Part shown: positions 1 through 6,247 of the stretch, piece after piece | Numbering within the stretch: the first letter of the stretch is position 1 | How the letters are laid out: every line of letters begins with the position of its first letter | Assembly: GCA_003567055.1 (NCBI GenBank) | Contig: PXAW01000290.1 | Location: forward strand, 1 to 8,138 | Source: Hyphomicrobiales bacterium | GTDB lineage: Bacteria; Pseudomonadota; Alphaproteobacteria; Rhizobiales; Beijerinckiaceae | Length of the DNA stretch: 8,138 nt | Direction: 5' to 3' | Made by a program: the position numbers and the translations under genes | The notes under the pieces: generated by a model | Told to the model about the DNA's origin: nothing | The model's database searches: none | Seen by the model: the letters and a program-made list of their open reading frames with translations, nothing else

Positions 1-361
1 CAGGACACTCGTTGTTTCGCGGCATGCGGCAAGGCAATTGATCGTCATAATCAACGAATTGGCAATGAATGCCCGCAAGCACGGCTATGAAACCGGGGGA
101 AGAGGCTGCGTCTTCATTGAGCTGGATATCTGGGATGAAGACCATCTGCGGATCAGGTTTGCCGACGGCGGCGCAGGTCTTCCGGACGGTTTTGATCCCG
201 GCACAGGTAGCGGGCTCGGTCTCAAGATCGTTCGTTCGCTGGTTCACGCGCTCGGCGGTTCGCTGTCCATGAAGACCGTTGTGCGGCCCTACATCACGAT
301 GGTGATCCCGATAGACGGCCTCAGAGCCGGTTCTGTCCCCGTTCAGAGCACGGGGCATTGA
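1..361 (+). CDS. Sensor histidine kinase, HWE/HisKA_2 type, C-terminal ATPase domain (5' partial)
   Basis: The frame is open from the window edge (first whole codon at base 2) and gives 119 residues, so the true start lies upstream. This is the HATPase_c domain of a sensor kinase, which binds ATP and phosphorylates a histidine in the missing part. Seen in order: an N box with NELAMNARKHGY (visible residues 18-29), a G1 box DGGAGLPDG starting near residue 55, and a G2 box GSGLGLKIV near residues 69-77. The N-box wording (NEL..NA.KHG) and short ATP lid fit the HWE/HisKA_2 families common in alphaproteobacteria, where several members feed the PhyR general stress pathway. The input signal cannot be told because the sensor part is absent. 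A GC-rich 6-bp hairpin (337-342 with 350-355) lies just before the stop. Confidence 0.85.
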   Translation, partial: RTLVVSRHAARQLIVIINELAMNARKHGYETGGRGCVFIELDIWDEDHLRIRFADGGAGLPDGFDPGTGSGLGLKIVRSLVHALGGSLSMKTVVRPYITMVIPIDGLRAGSVPVQSTGH

Positions 362-474
362 GGGCAGACAAGCCCGCCGCCTACACAATCAGGCAGCCCC
401 AGCGTGGCAGGGTTCGACGGTAAGGCCCGAGGGCAGATCCGGAGCCTGCCATCTGGAAATCCCCTCGTCATGAC

Positions 475-480
475 AGGAGG
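475..480 (+). promoter_or_regulatory. Strong ribosome binding site AGGAGG
   Basis: A full AGGAGG stands six bases before the ATG at 487. It is the main reason to believe the otherwise unrecognised gene there. The rest of the 362-486 spacer shows no clear promoter or terminator. Confidence 0.7.
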
Positions 481-486
481 CCTTTC

Positions 487-861
487 ATGCTTGGAAAACC
501 GAATGATCGCAGTCGCCCCTTTTCGATGCGCGAACCTGCTCAGGCCAAATCACTACCACCTTACAATCTGTTTGCGCGCAAGGATGCGCCGGAGCTGTTT
601 TGTGCCATCCCCGAAGATCGTCCGGTGCCGGATTTCATCGACTGCGATTGGCAGTTCAAGGGCTCCGTGGACCGCTCCCAAAACGCTCCGGGCGGATTCA
701 TCCCTCCCGTTGCTGCGGCTAGCGTTCGCTTGAACGGGTATTACGTCTTCATGCGCTACGACGCCCTTGCATCACCGGAAGATGATCGGGAAGTTCGTTC
801 AATTTTTCAAAATCTCGCGAAACAGAAGAGAGAGATCGAGCATGAGCATAGACACAAGTGA
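487..861 (+). CDS. Hypothetical protein, 124 aa
   Basis: I do not recognise this protein. The start is well supported by AGGAGG with a six-base spacer. The product is soluble in appearance: no signal peptide or membrane segment. The first 50 residues are rich in proline and charged residues and probably flexible. The central part contains a tryptophan-bearing stretch (DCDWQFKG) and an aromatic patch (NGYYVFMRYD). The C-terminus (about residues 97-124) is a charged, probably helical tail ending in EIEHEHRHK. The gene lies 125 bases after the kinase, on the same strand, and its last 20 bases overlap the next small gene. The two are therefore probably co-transcribed and may be translationally coupled. 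No function is proposed. Confidence 0.6.
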   Translation: MLGKPNDRSRPFSMREPAQAKSLPPYNLFARKDAPELFCAIPEDRPVPDFIDCDWQFKGSVDRSQNAPGGFIPPVAAASVRLNGYYVFMRYDALASPEDDREVRSIFQNLAKQKREIEHEHRHK

Positions 862-1126
862 CTTGCGCTTTCTCGGCCATGGACAGATTCAGGCCGCATC
901 CGAAGCCCTCGAAGAGGCCGTAAATCGTAGCAGAGAATTTGAAAACAAGATTCCTCCCGGCGAAATTCGCAGGGTCATTGCCTCTTCTATTTTCCAACAG
1001 GCTCTCGCCGGCGAGGAAGACAAGACACGATTAACGGAGGAAGCGCTCTTCGAGGTCCAGCGGATGGTACGGCTTCATCCACCAATCAGGGTAAACCTCG
1101 AGGCCCCGCGAAAGCCGGTCGGTTGA
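842..1126 (+). CDS. Hypothetical protein, about 94 aa
   Basis: Not recognised. The frame is open further upstream, but the ATG at 842 is preferred. It yields a protein beginning MSIDTSDLRFLG, sits after a purine-rich AGAGAG/GAG stretch, and overlaps the end of the preceding gene by only 20 bases; an earlier start at 767 would overlap it by about 95. The product looks cytosolic and largely helical, with charged heptad-like stretches (QAASEALEEAVNRSREFENK and EEDKTRLTEEALFEVQRMV). The last 15 residues are proline-rich and less regular. A different frame immediately after its stop (to 1232) still reads as coding-like sequence, so the natural C-terminus may be longer if a frameshift is present. 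No function is proposed. Confidence 0.55.
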   Translation: MSIDTSDLRFLGHGQIQAASEALEEAVNRSREFENKIPPGEIRRVIASSIFQQALAGEEDKTRLTEEALFEVQRMVRLHPPIRVNLEAPRKPVG

Positions 1127-1169
1127 TCGTCGCGCTGCAGATCATGCCGCGCTCGTTTCGGACGTCATC

Positions 1170-1214
1170 GAGCGGGCGAGTGTGGAGCGGGCGAGCGTAG
1201 CGCGGGCAAGTGTA
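1170..1214 (+). repeat. Three tandem 15-bp repeats
   Basis: Units at 1170-1184, 1185-1199 and 1200-1214 share the pattern GAGCGGGCGAGTGTG with two to four changes per unit. In the frame starting at 1170 they encode ERASV, ERASV, ARASV, followed by EETTP and a TGA at 1230-1232. That TGA overlaps the ATG of the next gene (ATGA). No start codon suitable for a full gene precedes them in that frame, which is closed by TAA at 1092. The unit length is a multiple of three, as expected for repeats kept in coding DNA. Confidence 0.8.
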
Positions 1215-1228
1215 GAGGAAACAACGCC

Positions 1229-1450
1229 ATGAAGCTTTTCCGGGTCAAATTTCTCAAGCGCGTATGCAACTCCGTCGGCCATGAGGCGAAGATCTGCCAG
1301 CGTGTCTTCGAGATACACGCCGCTGATCAGGACGAGGCAGTCGGACACGCGAAATCACGCTTCACCGATGTGGAGGCCACCGAACAATGGTGGCTGAGGG
1401 CTGATCAGATCGAAACCGAACTGGTTCGTACACCTGGTGATGCTACGTGA
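1229..1450 (+). CDS. Small conserved-looking hypothetical protein, 73 aa
   Basis: The start is supported by a GAGG at 1215-1218, ten bases before the ATG. The product is a compact basic-then-acidic protein with no signal or membrane segment. Its N-terminus (MKLFRVKFLKRVCNSVGHE) and the pattern Cys13, His18, Cys23 followed by a probable alpha-beta segment (VFEIHAADQDEAVGHAKSRF) and Trp54-Trp55 resemble small uncharacterised proteins that I recall from rhizobia and relatives; this is memory of the family style, not a search result. The Cys/His spacing could bind metal, but with only three candidate ligands this is weak. It is followed by the 3' end of htrA on the opposite strand, 67 bases away, so the two converge. 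Confidence 0.6.
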   Translation: MKLFRVKFLKRVCNSVGHEAKICQRVFEIHAADQDEAVGHAKSRFTDVEATEQWWLRADQIETELVRTPGDAT

Positions 1451-1505
1451 TCTTGGATAAATGGCCTGCAGATCGATCTTGGCGCCTCAAGATGCTTCTG
1501 TTCCG

Positions 1506-1535
1506 GTCGAACCCAAGTCAACCAATGGGTTCGAC
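1506..1535. terminator. Perfect 10-bp inverted repeat across the htrA stop codon
   Basis: The arms 1506-1515 (GTCGAACCCA) and 1526-1535 (TGGGTTCGAC) pair perfectly around a 10-base loop that contains the htrA stop (1518-1520). It lies between two convergent genes, so a two-way terminator or mRNA 3'-end stabiliser is plausible. There is no T-run after the stem on either strand, so it is not a standard intrinsic terminator. Confidence 0.45.
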
Positions 1536-3011
1536 GGCTATGAAGAGTGGATCCCCATCGCGAAGGACGCGCAACAGCAGCGGACGTTCCTCGTTCAGTG
1601 CGTCGCGCCATGCGCTTGCCACGTGGCCCGGCCCCTCAAGCAGACGGTTATCCACCTGAACGATCACATCGCCTTGCCGGATACCGGCCTCGGCCGCTGC
1701 CCCAGCAGGCCGGACACGCTGAACGATCGCGGGCTGCGCTTCGGCATCAATGGCGAGCTGGCGCTGTACGACTTCCGGCAGCGGACTGAGCGCGAGGCCG
1801 AGGACCTCATGTTCCGGTTCAGGCTCGTCATCCGTGCGCAGGGGTTCCGCCGGTTCGCGCAGGCCGATTTCAATGGTTTTCCGCAGATCCTCGCCATCGC
1901 GACGAACCAGCACGGGCACTTCCGTTCCCGGCGAGATATCAGCGACCATGCGCGAGAGCGCACGGGGATCTTCCACCGGTTCCTCGGCGAAACGCCTGAT
2001 GACGTCACCTGTCGCGAGGCCGCCTGCATCGGCAGGCCCCTCGGGCTCGACAGAAACGACGACCGCACCCTGTGCGTCGTCAATTTCGAAGGCGCGTGCG
2101 AGCGCTGGCGTCATCTCCTGGAGGCGGACACCGAGGAAGCCGCGTTCGACCATTCCGGTTTCGATCAACTGATCGACCACATTCATGGCGGTAAGTGAGG
2201 GAACTGCGAAGCCGATCCCCACGCTCGCGCCGGTCGGTGAGAAGATCGCCGTGTTTACGCCGATCACTTCGCCGGCGCCGTTAAAGAGCGGTCCGCCGGA
2301 ATTCCCCATATTGATGGCCGCATCCGTCTGCAGGTAATCATCATACGGGCCGGTGCGGATATCCCGCGAGCGTGCCGACAAGACGCCGATCGTTACCGTA
2401 CCACCGAGGCCGAAAGGGCTGCCAATGGCGATTGTCCAGGAACCCGGCTGCATCGCTTCGGAATCGCCCCATGGTGCGACGGTCACCTCCATGTCGGGCT
2501 CAATGCGCAACACCGCCAGATCAGTCGCCGGGTCCGCACCGACGAGCGAGGCACTGCGGACCTCTTCATCGCCATAAATCACCTCGATCTCATCCGCATC
2601 GGCGATCACATGATTGTTGGTGACGATATATCCGTCTTCGGACACGAAGAAGCCCGATCCGACGGCGCGGGTCTGACGCGGGCGTTGAGGCTCCTGCATG
2701 CCGGGCATCTGCGGCATGGTTTCGCCGCGCCGCTCGAAGAACTCTCGCAATGGCGGAGGCAACCGGTCCGGATCGACCTGTGTCTCATCGTCTTGCACCG
2801 CGCGCCGCACTATAATCGCGACGACTGCGGGTGACATTTCCTCCACGATTCCCGCGAAATCGCCGGGGACATCTCGCGCAGCGACGGGTGCGGCCAGATA
2901 CGTGGAAAAACCGAACAGGCCGCCGCAAATGAGGGCAGCCGTCATGGTATTTTTCATCGGCATGGCCATCGCGGCCTGCGCCGCAGCGAGGTCAGCATGG
3001 ATACGAGGCAT
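1518..3011 (-). CDS. degP: Periplasmic Do-like serine endoprotease with two PDZ domains (HtrA/DegP family)
   Basis: An ATP-independent protease/chaperone of family S1C that degrades or refolds damaged envelope proteins. The ATG at 3011 gives 497 aa, normal for the family, and has AAGGAG eight bases upstream; a longer open frame to 3230 lacks such support. An N-terminal hydrophobic segment (about residues 23-41) ending in APVAA suggests export and cleavage near residue 45, although the n-region is long, so translation from Met18 or Met19 is also possible. The catalytic triad is visible: His134 (TNNHVI), Asp164 (ATDLAVL) and Ser238 (GNSGGPL). A proline- and glutamate-rich LA-type loop spans about 75-113. 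PDZ1 starts at RGFLGV (about 290-385) and PDZ2 covers about 402-493. An acidic linker (TDDEPEPEHE) joins them. DegP, DegQ and MucD types cannot be separated from sequence alone. No sigma-E-like promoter is convincing upstream. Confidence 0.93.
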   Translation of the reverse strand: MPRIHADLAAAQAAMAMPMKNTMTAALICGGLFGFSTYLAAPVAARDVPGDFAGIVEEMSPAVVAIIVRRAVQDDETQVDPDRLPPPLREFFERRGETMPQMPGMQEPQRPRQTRAVGSGFFVSEDGYIVTNNHVIADADEIEVIYGDEEVRSASLVGADPATDLAVLRIEPDMEVTVAPWGDSEAMQPGSWTIAIGSPFGLGGTVTIGVLSARSRDIRTGPYDDYLQTDAAINMGNSGGPLFNGAGEVIGVNTAIFSPTGASVGIGFAVPSLTAMNVVDQLIETGMVERGFLGVRLQEMTPALARAFEIDDAQGAVVVSVEPEGPADAGGLATGDVIRRFAEEPVEDPRALSRMVADISPGTEVPVLVRRDGEDLRKTIEIGLREPAEPLRTDDEPEPEHEVLGLALSPLPEVVQRQLAIDAEAQPAIVQRVRPAGAAAEAGIRQGDVIVQVDNRLLEGPGHVASAWRDALNEERPLLLRVLRDGDPLFIAVEPIG

Positions 3012-3019
3012 GGATGCTT

Positions 3020-3025
3020 CTCCTT
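3020..3025 (-). promoter_or_regulatory. Ribosome binding site AAGGAG deciding the htrA start
   Basis: Read on the - strand this is AAGGAG, eight bases before the ATG at 3011. It favours that start over the TTG at 3230 and over internal Met codons. Confidence 0.65.
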
Positions 3026-3288
3026 GCGTCATTTGATTGCAGCACAACCCGCCAACTGAACGGTCTCTCGCTCCTTCCGGTGAATGTCGCGACGCACTGG
3101 ATGGTTCCCTGTGAATCTTGCGGATCATGGCGGCGGTGATCGGCGGATCCACCGGAACCCCCCGATGCCTGCCGCTCATGCATCCGCGCCCCTCCTTTCC
3201 ACCCGCCTTTGCGCGCCCCGAGCTCCCCAAAGAGTGGTGAGACGCAAGGGAACAAAGACGCGGATAGGCGATTGGACCCGGCGCAAGA

Positions 3289-3305
3289 GATCACGCGGCG
3301 TGATC
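3289..3305. promoter_or_regulatory. 7-bp dyad, possible operator
   Basis: GATCACG and CGTGATC are perfect inverted copies around CGG. The symmetric, short-spaced layout in a divergent promoter region fits the binding site of a dimeric regulator. A TGATCA palindrome overlaps its right arm and recurs at 3326. The regulator is unknown. Confidence 0.35.
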
Positions 3306-3367
3306 ATGTTTCGACCCAGCCAGATTGATCATCCGCTTTCGGTTTTCGATCCGTCTGGGCAAATCCG

Positions 3368-3392
3368 GGAACAATGCGCGCCCTGCCGGGTT
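3368..3392 (+). promoter_or_regulatory. Weak ECF/EcfG-like promoter candidate
   Basis: GGAAC (3368-3372), 16 bases, then GGTT (3389-3392) is close to the GGAAC-N16/17-CGTT pattern of the alphaproteobacterial general stress sigma factor EcfG. It lies about 160 bases before the ATG at 3552. One mismatch in the -10 element and the short motif make a chance match possible. Confidence 0.2.
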
Positions 3393-3551
3393 CACCGCAG
3401 AGTTTGTGCGCTCCATCCGGGCGAAAGGGCCGCATGGCGCCGCAAATCATGGGACGAAGGCATCATCCGTCTGCTGGCCGGCATCCGGTTCACGCAATGA
3501 TGCCCTGCCCCCGTGACTGAATTCTTCCGCCGCAGAAAACAGGAGCAAGTC

Positions 3552-3869
3552 ATGGACAGGAATACCGTCTATTCATCCTTGATCATCGCTGTCCTGGCGC
3601 TCGTCATCGCGATCTGGGCAGTCTGGACGAACGCCGAGCAGAGCAACCGTATCGATGCAATGGACGCGCGTGTCGTTGCGGTCGAAACAGCACCGGAAGT
3701 CGATCCTGCGGAGATCGAGGAGATGCGTGAGATGCTGACGGCGCTGCAAGCCCGGATCGATGATGCAGTGCAGGAGCTGGAAGTGCGTATTGATGACGTA
3801 GAGCAAACTCTGGCGGTCCCCCCCCCCCCGCCGACACCCGAACCGACCGACATGCAACAGCCTCAATGA
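3552..3869 (+). CDS. Small membrane-anchored coiled-coil protein, 105 aa
   Basis: Not a family I can name. The ATG at 3552 is chosen because AGGAG lies six bases upstream; a GTG at 3513 would add 13 residues without benefit. Residues 6-25 are a strong transmembrane segment (SLIIAVLALVIAIWAVW). Residues about 29-87 form a long acidic helix with regular hydrophobic spacing (RIDAMDARVV, EIEEMREMLTALQARI, VQELEVRIDDVEQTL), typical of a coiled coil. The tail is proline-rich (five prolines, then TPEPTD). With only one or two residues before the membrane segment the coil probably faces the periplasm, but the topology is not certain. A 12-C run encodes the start of the proline tail and could shift the frame. 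Next to htrA, an envelope role is a guess. Confidence 0.7.
   Translation: MDRNTVYSSLIIAVLALVIAIWAVWTNAEQSNRIDAMDARVVAVETAPEVDPAEIEEMREMLTALQARIDDAVQELEVRIDDVEQTLAVPPPPPTPEPTDMQQPQ
3818..3829 (+). repeat. Homopolymer of 12 C inside the coding region
   Basis: The run covers the last base of a Val codon and the Pro codons near residues 90-93. Loss of one C would end the protein at the TAA at 3886-3888. Gain of one C would extend it to the TGA at 3974-3976, about 36 residues further. Such runs slip during replication and are also common sequencing or assembly errors. Confidence 0.9.
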
Positions 3870-4146
3870 TGTCGGTCCGCCGCAGTAAATATCGGCTGTG
3901 TCGTGAAGAGCGGCTTGCGCAAGAAGCGGGCCGCGCGCGTTGCGCCCGGAGGCGGCGCTGCCCGCATGCAGGCTGAGCGCCTGCGCGAGGTTCGCCTGCC
4001 TTGTGCGGGACGAGATCAATTGTTCAATCCGTATTCTGATACCGGCATGAGCCGAGATCCAGGAGGGACCATCCGCATCGTCTTCGTGGAACACCCCGTC
4101 CCGGCGGACGTTGGCAGCGCAAGTTGCCTGAACCGGGAGGTCCTTC
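3870..4146 (+). other. Leader region of the dehydrogenase operon, no gene seen
   Basis: This 277-base spacer precedes the E1 alpha gene and should carry the operon promoter. A 10-bp palindrome CTTGCGCAAG lies at 3914-3923. An open frame starting at 3903 runs into the E1 alpha gene out of frame and looks like a shadow. I see no clear -35/-10 pair, riboswitch or terminator. Confidence 0.4.
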
Positions 4147-5262
4147 ATGCCGCGGATGACGATCAAGCCGAACACCCAGGTCGACTATCTCGGCATTCTG
4201 GACGAAGCGGGCGAAATCGATGAAGACCGGATGCCCGAGCTCGATGATGAGCAGTTGACCGGATTCTACCGCGCCATGTTGCGGGCGCGCCGTTTCGATG
4301 AGCGGCTTCTCAATCTTCAACGTCAGGGCAAACTGGGAACCTTCGCGCCGGTCAAGGGCCAGGAGGCGGCTCAGATCGGCAGTGTCGCAGCCTTGCGGGA
4401 CAGCGACTGGGTCGTACCGTCCTACCGCGAAACGGCCGCGCTGCTGTGGCGCGGGACACCGATGCAGGGTCTGTTCACGCTTCTCGCCGGCTATAACGAG
4501 GGCGGGCAGATCGCCGACACACAAAACGATCTGCCGCAATCGATTCCGGTCGGCACACAGCCGCTCCACGCGATGGGGATCGCCCATGGGATCCGTTATC
4601 GCGCCGACGATGCCGTCGTGGTCTCCTATTTCGGTGACGGCGCCACATCGCAGGGCGATTTTCACGAAGCGATGAATTTCGCGAGCGTCTTTCGCAGCCC
4701 CGTCGTCTTCCTCTGCCAGAACAACCAGTGGGCTATCTCTGTGCCGCGTGATCGGCAAACCCGTTCGGCAACGCTCGCGCAGAAGGCACTGGCCTATGAC
4801 ATGCCGGGCATCCAGGTGGATGGAAACGACGTTTTCGCGGTCTATGCCGCGACATGTGAAGCCGTCGAGCGTGCGCGTGACGGCGGCGGCCCCACCCTGA
4901 TCGAATGCGTCACCTACCGCCTGGAAGTGCATACCACTGCCGATGACCCCACCCGTTACCGTGACGAGGAGGAGGTCGAAAAGTGGGAGAAGCGTGAACC
5001 CCTTCTGCGCCTGCGCCGATACCTCGAAAGCCTGGACTTGCTCGACGAGGAGAAGATCGAGGCGCTCGAAAACGACATCAAGCAGGAGATCGAAGAGGCC
5101 TGGAAGGCCGCAAGCGCCGATATGGAGCAGCTGACCGATCCCGGTGTCATGTTCGATCACCTGTTTGCGCAAGAGCCGCCACGTCTGACGGAGCAAAGGG
5201 AAGCGCTGCAAAAGTGGGACGCTGCAAAACAGCGGCGCCGGGATGACGAGGAGACGCAGTAA
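4147..5262 (+). CDS. pdhA: 2-oxoacid (probably pyruvate) dehydrogenase E1 component, alpha subunit
   Basis: Thiamine diphosphate-dependent subunit that, with E1 beta, decarboxylates pyruvate and passes the acetyl group to lipoyl-E2 in the cytosol. It has 371 aa, the same length as Bacillus PdhA. GGAGG lies six bases before the ATG. The cofactor motif runs from GDG (163-165) to NN (192-193). The activation-loop region VHTTADDPTRYRD (about 261-273) carries a conserved His262 and lacks the serine phosphorylated in the mitochondrial enzyme. The N-terminal extension (ILDEAGEIDEDRMPEL) and NRQG/QRQGKLG-type sequence resemble the Gram-positive and archaeal-type E1 alpha rather than the shorter classical alphaproteobacterial one. 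The C-terminus is long, helical and highly charged. A branched-chain 2-oxoacid substrate is the main alternative. It is the first gene of a three-gene operon. Confidence 0.88.
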   Translation: MPRMTIKPNTQVDYLGILDEAGEIDEDRMPELDDEQLTGFYRAMLRARRFDERLLNLQRQGKLGTFAPVKGQEAAQIGSVAALRDSDWVVPSYRETAALLWRGTPMQGLFTLLAGYNEGGQIADTQNDLPQSIPVGTQPLHAMGIAHGIRYRADDAVVVSYFGDGATSQGDFHEAMNFASVFRSPVVFLCQNNQWAISVPRDRQTRSATLAQKALAYDMPGIQVDGNDVFAVYAATCEAVERARDGGGPTLIECVTYRLEVHTTADDPTRYRDEEEVEKWEKREPLLRLRRYLESLDLLDEEKIEALENDIKQEIEEAWKAASADMEQLTDPGVMFDHLFAQEPPRLTEQREALQKWDAAKQRRRDDEETQ

Positions 5263-6245
5263 TGGCCGAACTGACCATGATCGAAGCTCTGAACAAGGCC
5301 TTGCACGAAGCCATGGAAGCGGATGACCGGGTTCTCGTTCTCGGCGAGGATGTCGGTGTCGATGGCGGCATCTTCCGGCTCACGCAGGGGCTGATCGAGA
5401 GTTTCGGCGAGGAGCGGGTCATCGATACGCCGCTCGCCGAGTCCGCGATCGCGGGTATGGCGATCGGCCTCGCCATATATGGTTTGCGTCCGGTTGCCGA
5501 GATGCAGTTTTCCGGTTTCAGTTATCTCGCTTTCAACCAGCTCGAAGCGCATGCCGCACGGATGCGGTGGCGCTCCCAGGGACGTTTCAGTGCGCCGATG
5601 GTCGTGCGCATGCCCTACGGGGCGGGTGTGCGTGCGCTGGAACATCATTCTGAAAGCCGGGAAGCCTATTACGCGCACACACCGGGCCTGAAGCTCGTCG
5701 TTCCCTCGGGACCGCGCAATGCGCGGGCGCTGCTGGCGAGTGCGATTGAGGATCCGGATCCGGTGATCTTCTTCGAACCGAAGGCACTGTATCGCAGCTT
5801 TCGCGAAGAAGTCCCCGATGATCCGGAAAGCCTCGCTCTTGGCAAGGCGCGCGTGGTCCGGGAGGGCAGCGACATAACCTTGATCGCTTATGGTGCGATG
5901 TTGCCGCGTACGATCGAGGCGGCCGACAGCCTCGCGAGCGACGGTGTGGAAGCGGAAGTCATCGATCTGATGACGATCTCGCCGATCGATGACGCGACCC
6001 TGGAGGAATCCGTGCGCAAATGTGGCCGCGCCATCATTGTGCACGAGGCACCGGGCAGCTTCGGCCCCGCCGGGGAGATCATCGCCCGTCTGGTCGAGAC
6101 ATCGTTCTATCACCTCGAAGCGCCCCTGCGCCGGGTGACGGGGTTCGATATCCACGTACCCTATTTCGCGCGTGAGCAGGCTTATCTCCCCGATGCCGAC
6201 CGGATCGTGGCCGTGGCACGCGAAACGCTTGATGCGAGGGCATGA
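5262..6245 (+). CDS. pdhB: 2-oxoacid (probably pyruvate) dehydrogenase E1 component, beta subunit
   Basis: Partner of E1 alpha in the thiamine diphosphate-dependent decarboxylase heterotetramer. The ATG overlaps the E1 alpha stop by one base (TAATG) and has GAGGAG upstream inside that gene, so the two are translationally coupled. It has 327 aa, a usual length. A transketolase-like pyrimidine-binding domain covers about residues 4-178, with the catalytic glutamate in PLAES (Glu60) and the EHHSES motif (His128/His129). The transketolase C-terminal domain covers about 194-317. There is no N-terminal lipoyl domain, unlike the longer E1 beta of the housekeeping pyruvate dehydrogenase described in rhizobia. 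Pyruvate versus branched-chain substrate is not settled by motifs alone. Confidence 0.9.
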   Translation: MAELTMIEALNKALHEAMEADDRVLVLGEDVGVDGGIFRLTQGLIESFGEERVIDTPLAESAIAGMAIGLAIYGLRPVAEMQFSGFSYLAFNQLEAHAARMRWRSQGRFSAPMVVRMPYGAGVRALEHHSESREAYYAHTPGLKLVVPSGPRNARALLASAIEDPDPVIFFEPKALYRSFREEVPDDPESLALGKARVVREGSDITLIAYGAMLPRTIEAADSLASDGVEAEVIDLMTISPIDDATLEESVRKCGRAIIVHEAPGSFGPAGEIIARLVETSFYHLEAPLRRVTGFDIHVPYFAREQAYLPDADRIVAVARETLDARA

Positions 6246-6247
6246 TC

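Larger units (their letters stand above)
3012..3551. other. Divergent intergenic region, no convincing gene
   Basis: About 540 bases separate the starts of htrA (-) and the small membrane protein gene (+). Open frames cross it (for example 3084-3500 on +), but their products are arginine-, proline- and cysteine-rich without a recognisable fold, and none has a good ribosome binding site. The stretch contains a 7-bp dyad at 3289-3305, two TGATCAT copies 25 bases apart (3301 and 3326), and a GGAAC-N16-GGTT candidate at 3368-3392. It should hold the promoters for both divergent genes and could hide a small RNA. No long repeat was seen. Confidence 0.5.

Noticed and set aside
337..355. 6-bp GC hairpin before the kinase stop as a terminator
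   Set aside because: The stem is short, lies inside the coding region and has no T-run after it.
1461..2198. Long open frame on + antisense to htrA (245 codons)
   Set aside because: It lies fully opposite the htrA protease frame, which has an intact catalytic triad and PDZ domains; GC-rich codon bias commonly leaves such antisense frames open.
3083..3109. GGAAC-N17-CATT on - upstream of htrA as a stress sigma factor promoter
   Set aside because: The -10 part does not match the CGTT pattern well enough, and a five-base -35 match alone is expected by chance.
3084..3500. 138-codon open frame on + upstream of the coiled-coil gene
   Set aside because: Arginine- and cysteine-rich without domain signs, no good ribosome binding site, and it overlaps the likely divergent promoter region.
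3903..4223. 106-codon open frame on + before E1 alpha
   Set aside because: No ribosome binding site and it runs 77 bases into E1 alpha out of frame.
4024..5211. 395-codon open frame on - opposite E1 alpha
   Set aside because: The + strand frame encodes a clear E1 alpha with cofactor motifs; the antisense product has no recognisable fold.
5157..6155. 332-codon open frame on - opposite E1 beta
   Set aside because: Shadow of the E1 beta gene, same codon-bias effect.
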